A DNA stretch of 64,000 nucleotides from Ignavibacteria bacterium (GCA_030835025.1 JAUQWS010000023.1:62001-126000); one strand, 5' to 3'. Counted from the stretch's first letter, positions 9,088-19,332 are shown. Numbers and translations are program-made. Notes: generated from the letters alone by a model not told the origin.

Positions 9088-9486
9088 ATGAATAAGCCAT
9101 ACATTCCGTATAATAAGAAACTGAAAGAGAATTCCGGAAAGCTAAGAAATGAATCGACTTTGGCTGAAGTGCTTTTATGGAACGAATTAAAGGCAAGTAA
9201 GCTTCGCGGGTACAAATTCAACAGGCAAAAACCAGTTGGGAATTTTATTGTTGATTTCTATTGTAAGAAGTTATCACTTGTGGTTGAAATTGATGGTGAT
9301 TCTCATGTTGGAAATGAGATGATGGATTATATTCGCTCCGGGAAAATTGAGAAACTTGGAGTTTTTGTCGTGAGATTTGATGACCATGCAGTTAAACAAG
9401 CAATGGAAACCGTCCTGAATAAATTGAATGACTTTATTGACAAATTTGAAAACGATACGTTAAGTGAATTTGTTGATTGGCAGTAA
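9088..9486 (+). CDS. DUF559 domain protein (very-short-patch-repair endonuclease-like)
   Basis: RNESTLAEVLLWNELKASKLRGYKFNRQKPVGNFIVDFYCKKLSLVVEIDGDSHVGNE...DYIRSGKIEKLGVFVVRFDD: classic DUF559/Vsr-like pattern. Confidence 0.93.
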   Translation: MNKPYIPYNKKLKENSGKLRNESTLAEVLLWNELKASKLRGYKFNRQKPVGNFIVDFYCKKLSLVVEIDGDSHVGNEMMDYIRSGKIEKLGVFVVRFDDHAVKQAMETVLNKLNDFIDKFENDTLSEFVDWQ

Positions 9487-9495
9487 GAGACATCA

Positions 9496-9645
9496 GTCCC
9501 CCTTGTAAAGGGGGACTACATTCTTGAAAATTGGATTCAGTACAATTGTACGAGATCTAAATCCTTCCTGAATTTTAAATGGGGATTTAAATGCTAACAA
9601 ATTTATATAAGTTTTAAGAGTATTCTTGGTTTTTCAAATCCCCTT
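9496..9645. repeat. Palindromic repeat unit C (~150 bp)
   Basis: GTCCCCCTTGTAAAGGGGGAC...TTGAAAATTGGATTCAGTACAATTGTACGAGAT...CTTCCTGAATTTTAAATGGGGATTTAAATGCTAACAAAT...GTTTTAAGAGTATTC; same order of blocks as unit A. Confidence 0.85.
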
Positions 9646-9708
9646 CTTTGATTTTCGATTAGTTAACATATTTCATAAATTATGGATATTGAGAATCCTG
9701 AAGCGATA

Positions 9709-9729
9709 CTCCCCCTTTACAAGGGGGAG
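9709..9729. repeat. Palindrome CTCCCCCTTTACAAGGGGGAG
   Basis: Fifth copy of the palindrome, closing the DUF559-containing region. Confidence 0.8.
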
Positions 9730-9833
9730 TTTCAAGAAGTAATTTTCCGAATTGATTTTGTTTTCATTAAAGGATAAATTTTAGATATGAACTTTCCTCC
9801 GGAATACAGAAAATCTCAAGTTAATAACATTTT

Positions 9834-10799
9834 ATGAATACCTTTATTAAATTTATTTTTATTAGTTTGATATTTTTATTTATATTCGATTTTCTTTACT
9901 CACAAAATGAAATAATCCCTTATTTTGATATTCCCTCTTATTACACTGATCTTCCATCGGAGTTCAGAGAAGCCCCTTTCTATAAGCTCAAAAAAATAAA
10001 ATATTATGAAGTCCGGAAGATATATTCCGATGAAGGCTTAGGTTCTGGGTACCTTGAAGAAAGGAATTTTTACGATACAAACGGTATCCCTTTAAGTAAG
10101 ATAGGAATGAACTATGAAAGATACAGTACCGGTGGACATCATTTTGATCCAATATTTGATGTAGATTCGACTTTCTACAACATTAATAGAAATGGACATC
10201 TTGACAGCATGGTTTTATACTATCATTCTGGTTATATTTCTTCAGATGTATTTTTGTATGATATTGCAGGATTATGTATTAAATCAAAACATTATTCAGT
10301 TGATTCGTTAATCCGGACAATAGATTACGTTTATGACCAGAAAGGAAGATTAATTAATAAGGGCAATGTTGAATTTTTATTTGACAATGATAGAATAATT
10401 GAGATAGCAGAATACAATGAGAATAATTACCGAAATGTATTTTATGAATACATTTACGACAATAAGTCTTTTACATGTGAGGTATATAATACTAAAGGTA
10501 TGAAAGATAAATTAATAAATAGAATATACTTTAATGATAAATGGAAACAGTTAGTAAAGTATAAAATTAATGAAAACTATGACAGGGGTAAAGAAATAAC
10601 CCGAACATCATTTTCGTACGATCATGATGGCAAAATAAACAAAATTTTCGTTAGTAAAACGGAAAACAACATTTTTACTGATAGTTGGGAATATGAAATT
10701 GTTTTTGATTCAAAAGGAAATAGAATTGAGGAATATTTATATGACCGTTACGGAAACTTACTGTCAAAATATAAGTTCATCTACGAGTTTTACCAATAA
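9834..10799 (+). CDS. Hypothetical secreted protein with YD/RHS-like short repeats
   Basis: Signal peptide; repeated Y-D-x-x-G-x-hydrophobic pieces (YDQKGRLINKG, YDHDGKINKIF, YDRYGNLLSKY). Confidence 0.65.
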   Translation: MNTFIKFIFISLIFLFIFDFLYSQNEIIPYFDIPSYYTDLPSEFREAPFYKLKKIKYYEVRKIYSDEGLGSGYLEERNFYDTNGIPLSKIGMNYERYSTGGHHFDPIFDVDSTFYNINRNGHLDSMVLYYHSGYISSDVFLYDIAGLCIKSKHYSVDSLIRTIDYVYDQKGRLINKGNVEFLFDNDRIIEIAEYNENNYRNVFYEYIYDNKSFTCEVYNTKGMKDKLINRIYFNDKWKQLVKYKINENYDRGKEITRTSFSYDHDGKINKIFVSKTENNIFTDSWEYEIVFDSKGNRIEEYLYDRYGNLLSKYKFIYEFYQ

Positions 10800-10993
10800 T
10801 CTATGATTTATGTACTTTCAGTAATCCTTTTCTCCGTTGTAAAAGTCTATTGATAAATCAGGAGAAATTACACTTCTGATGGCAATTTCAAATCCCCCGT
10901 TAATACGGGATTTATACACAATAAATATGGCTTTATCTTTATTTACATAATTTATAGGTATTTGTGACTAAAATCCCAAAAATAACATCAGGA

Positions 10994-12079
10994 ATGAAAA
11001 AATCAATACTTCTTCTCTTTTTCTTTAGTACTTTTAGATTAGCTGCACAAGACCTTGAAGCTGAAATAAAAAGCCTGGTTGAACCGCTCATTTCAAGCGG
11101 GAAGAATACAAGTGTCTCGATCGGAGTTTATGATTTAGGGGCAGAATATCCCAGAACGTTCTTTTTTGGAAAGCTTGCTAAGGAAGATTCCGCTAAGGTT
11201 GACGAAAATACAGTTTATGAAATAGGAAGCATCACAAAAACGTTTACTGCAACAATGCTTCAAATGCTCGCGCTTGAAGGCAAGATGCAGATAACCGATC
11301 CCGTGCAGAATTACCTGCCGGAAGGAGTAACTATTCATAACTTTACCAGCAGCGAAGAAATCAAGATAATGCATCTTGTAACCCATACATCAGGTTTGCC
11401 CCGCCATCCGACAAATCTTTTGACTGATAAGAAGACTGATATCGACGATCCTTATGCGAATTACAATCAGGAAGATCTGAATACTTTCATAAATAATTAT
11501 ATTCTGGAAAGAGAACCGGGGACAAGGTATCTGTATTCGAATCTGGGCTTCGGACTTCTGGGAAACCTGGTATCAAGAAAAGCAGGTAAATCTTATGAGG
11601 AGCTTCTGCATTATTACATCCTTGATTCACTTGGAATGACATCAACAGGGATAACTCTCTCGCCGGAAATGAAAAAACATTTGGCTAAGGGGTACTCTGA
11701 AAAAGGAGAGCCGCGAAAGCCATGGAACTTTGACGTTTTGTCAGGAGCCGGTGCAATACGCTCGACAATTAAAGATATGCTCAAATATCTTGCTTTCCAT
11801 ATGGGCAAAACCGATAGAATGAACTTCAAAGAATCACTTGCCATCATGCAGAAAAGAAGATTTGATACCGATATTGATAACGTTTGGATCGGAATGGGCT
11901 GGCATATTTCCGAAACTTCCGGCGGAAAGCAGGTCATTTGGCACAATGGCCTGACAGGCGGATTCACCAGCTTCATAGCTTTCATGCCCGAGGACCAGGT
12001 TGGCGTAGTAGTGCTTTCCAACCAGGCATCTTCTGTTGACGGTGTCGGCCAGAGTATTCTGAAGTATCTTAACCGTTAA
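10994..12079 (+). CDS. Serine hydrolase, beta-lactamase/class C family
   Basis: YEIGSITKTFTATMLQ (SxxK), YLYSNLGFGLLG (YxN), VIWHNGLTGGFTSF. Signal peptide MKKSILLLFFFSTFRLAA from internal Met. Confidence 0.9.
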   Translation: MKKSILLLFFFSTFRLAAQDLEAEIKSLVEPLISSGKNTSVSIGVYDLGAEYPRTFFFGKLAKEDSAKVDENTVYEIGSITKTFTATMLQMLALEGKMQITDPVQNYLPEGVTIHNFTSSEEIKIMHLVTHTSGLPRHPTNLLTDKKTDIDDPYANYNQEDLNTFINNYILEREPGTRYLYSNLGFGLLGNLVSRKAGKSYEELLHYYILDSLGMTSTGITLSPEMKKHLAKGYSEKGEPRKPWNFDVLSGAGAIRSTIKDMLKYLAFHMGKTDRMNFKESLAIMQKRRFDTDIDNVWIGMGWHISETSGGKQVIWHNGLTGGFTSFIAFMPEDQVGVVVLSNQASSVDGVGQSILKYLNR

Positions 12080-12110
12080 GGATTGAATATTGATAGTGTG
12101 AAATTTAACC

Positions 12111-12140
12111 GGGAACGGCATTCGCTGTTCCCTTTTTGTT
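12111..12140 (+). terminator. Rho-independent terminator
   Basis: GGGAACGGC-ATTC-GCTGTTCCC followed by TTTTTGTT. Confidence 0.75.
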
Positions 12141-12144
12141 ATAG

Positions 12145-13032
12145 ATGAAGAAAATTCTCATTACAGGTGTTTCAGGCTATTTAGGTCCCTATTTATTAGA
12201 CGCTTTGACAAGAAATAAGGATCTAAGCATTTGGGGACTTTTCAATAATCACCCCATAGCTGCACCCGGCGTTGAGCTTAACCAATGTGACTTAACAGAT
12301 TTTGAAAAACTCCGGAAGATATTCTCATCAGTGAAGCCGGATATAGTTTACCACCTTGCATCAGTTACCCCGACAAGAATAAAAGATCAAGATGAAGATT
12401 ATATTGAATACTTCAACAGCAGGGTTACCTGGAAGATCGCTGAGCTTTGCAGCGCACACAATTCACTTATGATCTATACATCTACGGACCTTGTTTATGA
12501 AAATGGTTTCGATATTAATGAAGAGACATCTCCGCTGAACCCATTAAGTGTTTATGCCAGAACAAAACTCTTAGGTGAAAATTCGGTTAGGGAAAAAGCT
12601 GCGAAACACATTATATTAAGGCTGGCTCTTGTATATGGGTTTTCAAGATCAACTTATATTTCCTTCTTTGATGAATGCTATAAGGCATTAAGTTCCGGTA
12701 AAGAAGTTCGTGCATTTTATGACCAGTTCAGGAATCCGCTTTATACGGAGGACGCAGCAGAAATTCTGGCTTCACTGCCGGGAAAATACAGGCATAATGA
12801 AATAATAAATCTCTGCGGGGAAGAAACTCTTTCGCGATTTGAAATGTGCGAACAATTGGCAGCTGAATTCAGTTTTGACTGGAAACTGGTTAGCCCGGCA
12901 AGCTGTGAAGAATTCATCGGGTATCCGATGGTTAAGAATCTCTCATTGAGTAATCGAAAATTAAAGGAACTTGGTTACACAACAGATTCATACAAAAATA
13001 ATCTTCATAGATCAATTAAATACAAGCCTTAA
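12145..13032 (+). CDS. NAD-dependent epimerase / RmlD-like sugar-nucleotide reductase (SDR)
   Basis: MKKILITGVSGYLGPYLLDAL, YHLASVTPT, YTSTDLVYENG, SVYARTKLLGE (YxxxK). Confidence 0.88.
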   Translation: MKKILITGVSGYLGPYLLDALTRNKDLSIWGLFNNHPIAAPGVELNQCDLTDFEKLRKIFSSVKPDIVYHLASVTPTRIKDQDEDYIEYFNSRVTWKIAELCSAHNSLMIYTSTDLVYENGFDINEETSPLNPLSVYARTKLLGENSVREKAAKHIILRLALVYGFSRSTYISFFDECYKALSSGKEVRAFYDQFRNPLYTEDAAEILASLPGKYRHNEIINLCGEETLSRFEMCEQLAAEFSFDWKLVSPASCEEFIGYPMVKNLSLSNRKLKELGYTTDSYKNNLHRSIKYKP

Positions 13033-13061
13033 CTATACTTGATCAGCAGAAAAAAAACCTG

Positions 13062-13673
13062 TCAGGCTGATTTCTTCTGTTCCAGCCAGCCTGTTTCAAT
13101 TTCATCCAATTCGGATACTATTTCCTCACCAAAATAATGCCCGATCTCGTTTCTTGAACCTCTGTAGAGCGAGGGACCTTCTCCAAGGCAGGCCGTAAGC
13201 TTTTCATCGATCTCTTCGGGAGTCAACAATACTCCCTCAAAATAGGTAACCGGGAACATTGAACAGAAGAAGGGTTTCACTTCGTGATAGTCCATCCCTT
13301 TGTTCAGCGCAAAGCTATGCAGCATGCATCCCCTGCTTTTGTGATCAAGGAAGATGCAATAATCCTTCTCTTCATCGTAAGTTGTCCTTATATAATCGCC
13401 GCCCGGATATTCATGATCCCACTTTGGCTCGCTCCTATCAAACCACTTACTGCTTTTTATACCGGTGAAATCCTCCAGTTCCTTTTCATATTTCAGGATC
13501 CTGTTAACATTCTGCATATCTATATCGGCTCCCCATTCGCAGCACTGATCCTTGCAGAAAGTGCATTCCATACATTTCATAAAATAGGTGAGGTCAAATA
13601 TATCCGTATCAACTGAATGTATAACCGGCAAACCGTGAATACTCGAGTAAGACTTCTTAAGCTTTATGACCAT
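13062..13673 (-). CDS. YkgJ-like zinc/iron-chelating cysteine-cluster protein
   Basis: CMECTFCKDQCCEWGADID, CIFLDHKSRGCMLHSFA, FFCSMFPV cysteine clusters. Confidence 0.75.
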   Translation of the reverse strand: MVIKLKKSYSSIHGLPVIHSVDTDIFDLTYFMKCMECTFCKDQCCEWGADIDMQNVNRILKYEKELEDFTGIKSSKWFDRSEPKWDHEYPGGDYIRTTYDEEKDYCIFLDHKSRGCMLHSFALNKGMDYHEVKPFFCSMFPVTYFEGVLLTPEEIDEKLTACLGEGPSLYRGSRNEIGHYFGEEIVSELDEIETGWLEQKKSA

Positions 13674-13689
13674 GAGTTAATTAGATTTG

Positions 13690-14748
13690 TTAATAATATC
13701 CCAATTTATAATTCCTGAATCCGCTGATGGTTTCCTTCGCGCTCACTTTAAGAATTGTTGCAACGGGTATAGCTATAAGTGCACCAAAAGCACCAAGTAT
13801 CTGGTTGCCAATCAGAATAAGGGCTATTATGACAATAGGATTCATTTCGGCACCCTTAGAAAAAAGATAAGGCTGAATAAGGGAACTATCCAGCACATAG
13901 ATAATTGTAAAGATCAGTATTATCGGAAGCACCATATGGAAATCTCCATATTGAATGACCGAGATCAAAATTGCCGGCACTCCCCCGACTATCGGGCCTG
14001 CATACGGGATCAAATGGCCGGCACCTGCAATCATTCCGATTATGATAGCATTATTTACACCGATCAAACTTAAACCAATAAAAGACATCACACCAAGTAT
14101 AAATGCATCCAGAAGCCAGGACCTGACGTAAGTGGCGAGCTGCTTTTCGATCTTATCTACAATATTAACGGTCATTTCAAAATACCTGTTGGGCACCAGG
14201 CCAATCACGCTTTTCTTAAGTTTCTGCCTGTCTCTTAAGATAAAAAAAGTAATGAACGGAATGATAATAATGAACAGAATGGTAGATACCACACCTGATA
14301 TAATATCTTCAGCTTTTGAGAACGACGCCTTTACGGAAGTTTCTATTTCTTTTCCAACGTCACCTTTTTTAAGGTAGGGTACATTTTTCTCAATCCACTT
14401 TTCAGAGTTCTTTAGTTTCTCTGACACCCGGAATTCCTTATAGGAACTTGTGATTGATTCACTTTGCTCTATTATGCTTGGAGCAACAAGACTGAAAGCT
14501 GCATAAAACAGAATTCCAATCAATGCGTAAACAATAAGTATGGATAAGGACCTGTTGAACCCGAAGCCCTGAATCAGGTCAACAAGCGGATTTAGCACCA
14601 GAGCAAAAAGCAGGCAAAAAATAAGTGCAATAAATATCTCTGTAAAAAAAGCAACAAATGCAGCAATAATGATCAAAGGGATAAGTAATATAAATACCTT
14701 GGATGTACTGCTTAAGGGTTTATAATCTTTAATTCTTGCAGTGCTCAT
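13690..14748 (-). CDS. AI-2E family (PerM-like) transporter
   Basis: Multi-TM protein with GHLIPYAGPIVGGVPAILIS and C-terminal IGNQILGAFGALIAIPVATILKV motifs. Confidence 0.9.
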   Translation of the reverse strand: MSTARIKDYKPLSSTSKVFILLIPLIIIAAFVAFFTEIFIALIFCLLFALVLNPLVDLIQGFGFNRSLSILIVYALIGILFYAAFSLVAPSIIEQSESITSSYKEFRVSEKLKNSEKWIEKNVPYLKKGDVGKEIETSVKASFSKAEDIISGVVSTILFIIIIPFITFFILRDRQKLKKSVIGLVPNRYFEMTVNIVDKIEKQLATYVRSWLLDAFILGVMSFIGLSLIGVNNAIIIGMIAGAGHLIPYAGPIVGGVPAILISVIQYGDFHMVLPIILIFTIIYVLDSSLIQPYLFSKGAEMNPIVIIALILIGNQILGAFGALIAIPVATILKVSAKETISGFRNYKLGYY

Positions 14749-14765
14749 GATATCGGGTAATTCCC

Positions 14766-15389
14766 CTAGTAAATATTTTCTCTTATAACCTCGTTAACAA
14801 TATCAAAATCAAATCCTTTTCTTGCAAGATAGTCAAATACTCTCCTTTTGCGTTCGTTAATCTCTTTATCCTTGATCTTCTTATAGTACTTCGTAAAATT
14901 CCATACAGCCATTTGTTTCTCATCAACCGTGCTGAATATCTTATCCATTACTAACTCACCTGTAACAGCCGGCACCCCTTTTTCAAACAATTTCTGCTTC
15001 AAAAGTTTGCGCCCGATAGGCTTTCGTTTGATCTTTTCGGTTATCAGCTGTCTGGCAAATTCTTCATCATTCAGAAGCCCAAGATCTGTCAGATGCTCAA
15101 TAACTTTTTCAATTATGCTTTCGCTTAACTTCTTTGATCTCAGTTTCTTGCGTATCTCAGCATTTGTCCTTATCCGGTAAGAGAGGAAATCCATTGCCAC
15201 TTTTTTCCCGTAAATGTATTCATCGAAGTCCCTTATTACATTCAGCTCTGATTCAGAGATACCGTCACCAGCTGCAATTCCGTACTTCAGTATCGTATCT
15301 TCGTAAAGTCCGCAGAAAAATTCGCCTTCAAGATAAATATTATATCTTTTTTTGTCCTTTTTCTGTTTTTCTATCCTGGTAACGATCAT
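14766..15389 (-). CDS. recX: Regulatory protein RecX
   Basis: DFLSYRIRTNAEIRKKLRSKKLSESIIEKVIEHLTDLGLLNDEEFARQLITEKIKRKPIGRKLLKQKL; directly downstream of recA. Confidence 0.93.
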   Translation of the reverse strand: MIVTRIEKQKKDKKRYNIYLEGEFFCGLYEDTILKYGIAAGDGISESELNVIRDFDEYIYGKKVAMDFLSYRIRTNAEIRKKLRSKKLSESIIEKVIEHLTDLGLLNDEEFARQLITEKIKRKPIGRKLLKQKLFEKGVPAVTGELVMDKIFSTVDEKQMAVWNFTKYYKKIKDKEINERKRRVFDYLARKGFDFDIVNEVIRENIY

Positions 15390-15430
15390 TATACTCGGCC
15401 AAAAAAATACGGCCAGGAATGTTGATTAAA

Positions 15431-16492
15431 TTACTTCTTTACTTTTTCTTTTGGTTTGGCTTCACCATTAGTTGCAGCACCGTTTGTTGCATCTTCAGGC
15501 TTAACTTCCATTCCCATTTGTTCCCTTACTTCATGATTGAGCTGTTCCAGCATCTTCGGATTTTCAAGAAGCAGATTTTTCACGCCTTCTCTTCCCTGCA
15601 TTCTCTGGTCTGCATAGCTGAACCATGCACCGGCTTTTTTGATTATTTCCATTTCAACGGCGCTATCAACAAGATCGCCGATCTTGGAAATGCCCTCATT
15701 ATAGATTATATCGAATTCCACCTCTTTAAAAGGAGGCGCAACTTTGTTTTTGACAACTTTTACCTTTGTACGGTTACCGATAACATTCTGTCCGTCTTTT
15801 ATCTGTGCAATACGCCGGACATCAAGTCTAACTGAGGCGTAAAATTTCAAAGCCTTTCCGCCAGTAGTAGTTTCCGGACTACCGAACATAACACCTATTT
15901 TATCACGCAATTGATTGGTGAACATAAGTGCAATATTGGATTTTGAAACCGCGGAAGTAAGTTTCCTGAGAGCCTGTGACATAAGTCTTGCCTGAAGTCC
16001 CATATGCGAATCACCCATTTCACCTTCAATTTCTGCCCTTGGTGTAAGCGCCGCAACCGAATCAAGCACTATGATATCAAGAGCATTGCTCCTCACAAGT
16101 GTTTCAACGATTTCAAGCGCCTGCTCTCCGTATTCGGGCTGTGATACAAGCAGGTTCTCAACATCAACGCCAAGCTTCTTTGCATAACCGGTATCAAGGG
16201 CATGTTCGGTATCTATAAAAGCAGCAAGTCCGCCCTTTTTCTGGGCTTCGGCAATTACATGCAGGCAGATAGTGGTCTTACCTGATGATTCAGGCCCATA
16301 GATTTCCGTTACCCTTCCTCTTGGGATGCCGCCAATACCTAGTGCAGCATCAAGCGATATGGAGCTTGTTGAAATGGAATCAATTTTAGTAATAACTCCG
16401 TCTCCAAGCTTCATTATCGAGCCCTTGCCGTGTGATTTTTCGATCTGGTCAATCGCGATCTGTAATGAACGCAGTTTTTCATTATCTGCCAT
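15431..16492 (-). CDS. recA: Recombinase A
   Basis: [111 protein letters not shown]. Confidence 0.99.
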   Translation of the reverse strand: MADNEKLRSLQIAIDQIEKSHGKGSIMKLGDGVITKIDSISTSSISLDAALGIGGIPRGRVTEIYGPESSGKTTICLHVIAEAQKKGGLAAFIDTEHALDTGYAKKLGVDVENLLVSQPEYGEQALEIVETLVRSNALDIIVLDSVAALTPRAEIEGEMGDSHMGLQARLMSQALRKLTSAVSKSNIALMFTNQLRDKIGVMFGSPETTTGGKALKFYASVRLDVRRIAQIKDGQNVIGNRTKVKVVKNKVAPPFKEVEFDIIYNEGISKIGDLVDSAVEMEIIKKAGAWFSYADQRMQGREGVKNLLLENPKMLEQLNHEVREQMGMEVKPEDATNGAATNGEAKPKEKVKK

Positions 16493-16654
16493 TAGAGTAA
16501 AGCCTTTCTATTTGTCCTTTGTTGTTATTTCAGCGAATATAATTATTATTAGTATTACTTAATAGACAAAGATAGAAGGAATTTTGGATTTTAGAGTATC
16601 ACGTCATGATACTAATGCAGGACTGCAGATAGAGCAGCGATTCTTCCTAGGAAT

Positions 16655-17737
16655 TCATCCGGCATTTGCCGCAGGTACGGTATGATAGTACTTCTTCTTC
16701 AGCCAGAATGCCACGTTAACAAGTCCAATGAGCGCAGGTACTTCAACCAGCGGACCTATGACTCCCGCAAATGCCTGGCCGCTGGTAATACCGAAAACTC
16801 CGATAGAAACAGCAATAGCCAGTTCAAAATTATTGCCTGCTGCGGTGAATGAAAGTGCTGCGTTCTGAGAATAATCAGCCCCAAGCTTTTTGCCGACCAG
16901 AAATGTAATTAAGAACATTATGGCAAAGTATATCAGCAGCGGAATTGCAATTCTGACTACATCTAATGGAATTTGCACGATCAGTTCCCCTTTCAGGCTG
17001 AACATCGCAATGATCGTAAATAAGAGTGCAACTAGTGTTATCGGGCTTATCTTCGGTACGAATTTGGTTTCATACCATTGTTTACCTTTCAACTTGATCA
17101 GAAAGAAACGGCTTAAGAAGCCCGAGATGAAAGGAATTCCAAGATATATGAATACACTCTCTGCAATTTGACCTATGCTTATGTCTACAGCAAGTCCGCT
17201 GAGTCCGAAATAAGGCGGCAGAACTGTAATAAACAACCATGCAAACAGGCTGTAGAACAAGACCTGGAATATGCTGTTGAAAGAAACAAGTCCAGCAGCG
17301 TATTCACGGTTGCCTTCAGCAAGTTCATTCCATACAATGACCATTGCAATACAACGGGCTATGCCGATCATAATTAAACCTATCATATACTCCGGCATGT
17401 CACGCAGAAATGTAATTGCCAGCACGAACATTAACACCGGGCCAATGACCCAATTCATAAGTAAAGAAAGTGAAAGTATCTTCACATTTCTGAAGATCTT
17501 TCCAAGTTCTTCATACTTCACCTTAGCAAGCGGCGGATACATCATCAGAATCAAACCGATAGCGATGGGAATATTAGTAGTGCCACTGCTGAAAGAGTTG
17601 ACGAAATCCGCTGTGCCCGGTATAAAATAACCCAGAGCTACTCCGATTCCCATTGCGAGGAATATCCAAAGAGTTAAATATCTATCAAGAAAGCTAAGAT
17701 GTTTACGTGATGCCGGATTGCAGTCGTCTGATGTCAT
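16655..17737 (-). CDS. acr3: Arsenite efflux transporter, ACR3 family
   Basis: [103 protein letters not shown]. Confidence 0.96.
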   Translation of the reverse strand: MTSDDCNPASRKHLSFLDRYLTLWIFLAMGIGVALGYFIPGTADFVNSFSSGTTNIPIAIGLILMMYPPLAKVKYEELGKIFRNVKILSLSLLMNWVIGPVLMFVLAITFLRDMPEYMIGLIMIGIARCIAMVIVWNELAEGNREYAAGLVSFNSIFQVLFYSLFAWLFITVLPPYFGLSGLAVDISIGQIAESVFIYLGIPFISGFLSRFFLIKLKGKQWYETKFVPKISPITLVALLFTIIAMFSLKGELIVQIPLDVVRIAIPLLIYFAIMFLITFLVGKKLGADYSQNAALSFTAAGNNFELAIAVSIGVFGITSGQAFAGVIGPLVEVPALIGLVNVAFWLKKKYYHTVPAANAG

Positions 17738-17805
17738 AAATTACACAAGCCGTAAGTTTAGAAATGAGTGAGACGACCCGGCGAGGTCGTCTCCGCAAAA
17801 CAAAG

Positions 17806-18735
17806 TTATGCTTTTTCCGCGTATACTGTAATACTGAATATACCGAAGCCGCTTTTTTTGAATTCAGTTACTTCTTCTTTTGTCAGGTAATCGAAGTATA
17901 TATCATCGGGAACAGTAATATGCTTCTCTTTCTGAATTATTATATTCACGAATCCTGCATTCTTAATTATATCAATGTATTCTTCCTTCTTTACCGCACC
18001 AGATACACAACCTGCATACATTGATGCGGCAGTTCTTATCTTGGCGGGAAGTTCACCTGAGAGAACAATATCCGAAATACTGAAATGACCTCCGGGTTTC
18101 ATGATCCTGTACACTTCAGCAAATGCAGCGGTCTTGTTAGGAACAAGATTGAGTACGCAATTGCTTACGACAACGTCTGCTGTATTGTTTTCAATCGGCA
18201 TATTTTCAATTTCTGCGAGGTGGAATTCAACATTACTGAATCCAAGCTTTTCGGCGTTAACTTTGGCTTTATCAATCATAGCGGGAGTCATGTCGATTCC
18301 TATAACTCTTCCCTTTTCTCCGGTTTCTGCCCTTGCTACAAAGCAATCATTACCTGCACCTGAACCCAGATCAACGACTGTATCGCCTTCTTTGATCCTT
18401 GCGAACTGTGTAGGCAAACCGCAACCCAATCCCAGGTCAGCATCGGGATTATAACCCTTCAGATCTTTGTACTCGTCGGCCATTATTGTATAACCAACGC
18501 TGGAATCAGTGCTGCAGCACGATGATGTCGTTCCGCAGCAGGATGATTCATTGGACTCATTGCTTGCAAGTGCGACTTTTGAATACTGTTCTTTGACAAT
18601 TTCCTTCAATTCGGCTTCTGACTTTTCATCTACAGCAACATCAGTATCGGTATTTTCATCACTGCAGCATTCGGGTCCGCAGCAAGATTTTTCATTCTTT
18701 GTTTTTGAGGTTCTTACTTCTTCTGTTGTGTTCAT
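17806..18735 (-). CDS. arsM: Arsenite S-adenosylmethyltransferase
   Basis: GYNPDADLGLGCGLPTQFARIKEGDTVVDLGSGAGNDCFVARAETGEKGRVIGIDMTPAMIDKA, SNCVLNLVPNK, YAGCVSGA. Cys-rich N-terminus (SCCGPECC, SSCCGTTSSCC). Confidence 0.96.
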   Translation of the reverse strand: MNTTEEVRTSKTKNEKSCCGPECCSDENTDTDVAVDEKSEAELKEIVKEQYSKVALASNESNESSCCGTTSSCCSTDSSVGYTIMADEYKDLKGYNPDADLGLGCGLPTQFARIKEGDTVVDLGSGAGNDCFVARAETGEKGRVIGIDMTPAMIDKAKVNAEKLGFSNVEFHLAEIENMPIENNTADVVVSNCVLNLVPNKTAAFAEVYRIMKPGGHFSISDIVLSGELPAKIRTAASMYAGCVSGAVKKEEYIDIIKNAGFVNIIIQKEKHITVPDDIYFDYLTKEEVTEFKKSGFGIFSITVYAEKA

Positions 18736-18798
18736 ATTAATTTTGCGTATTTTTGTTTTGAATTATGTTATTTAATGCGCGCGTTTTTATTTTAGATT

Positions 18799-19125
18799 TC
18801 AGCAGCAAACCGGCTTATCCAGTTTTTCAAAGATATTGTTCAGCATTTTCTTAAATTCTTCCCATTTTTCGCAATCAATGCAATAGCATACTGCGTTACC
18901 TTCAACATTGCCTTTTATCAAACCTGCCTGTTTAAGCTCTTTCATGTGCTGAGATACTGTTGCCTGAGCGAGGGGGATAATATCCACTATCTCACCGGTA
19001 ATACATTTATCTGAATTCATCAGGTATTCAATGATTGCAACACGTGCAGGGTGTCCAAGTGCTTTTGCGAATGTCGCCAGCTCATTCTGGTTTTGTGTGA
19101 AATTATCTGTTTTAGTGGCTCCCAT
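18799..19125 (-). CDS. arsR: ArsR-family transcriptional regulator
   Basis: ALGHPARVAIIEYLMNSDKCITGEIVDIIPLAQATVSQHMKELKQAGLIKGNVEGNAVCYCID. Confidence 0.93.
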   Translation of the reverse strand: MGATKTDNFTQNQNELATFAKALGHPARVAIIEYLMNSDKCITGEIVDIIPLAQATVSQHMKELKQAGLIKGNVEGNAVCYCIDCEKWEEFKKMLNNIFEKLDKPVCC

Positions 19126-19306
19126 AATATTATCTTTATTGGCTTATTGCTTTATTGCAATATTACGATATAGATTCTCTCCTTAAAAGGGATAAATTTA
19201 TGCACTATCATGTATTCACTTGGTAATACTTAACTTAGAATTCAAAATATAAATATCATATACCCTTTTGATAGAAATCATAGTCCAGCTTTTTGTCAAA
19301 AGTTAT

Positions 19307-19326
19307 ATTTCGTCATACAACGAAAT
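19307..19326. promoter_or_regulatory. Inverted repeat, candidate ArsR operator
   Basis: ATTTCGT-catac(a)-ACGAAAT, 7-bp arms, ending ~6 bp before the ATG of the 19333 arsR gene in a divergent ars intergenic region. Confidence 0.5.
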
Positions 19327-19332
19327 GAAAAT

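Noticed and set aside
8948-9196. 82-aa minus-strand ORF overlapping repeat B and DUF559 5' end
   Set aside because: Composed of repeat DNA and antisense of DUF559; not protein-like.
16493-16654. SOS/LexA box upstream of recA
   Set aside because: No convincing palindromic LexA-type site visible by eye; phylum-specific boxes vary, so left uncalled.
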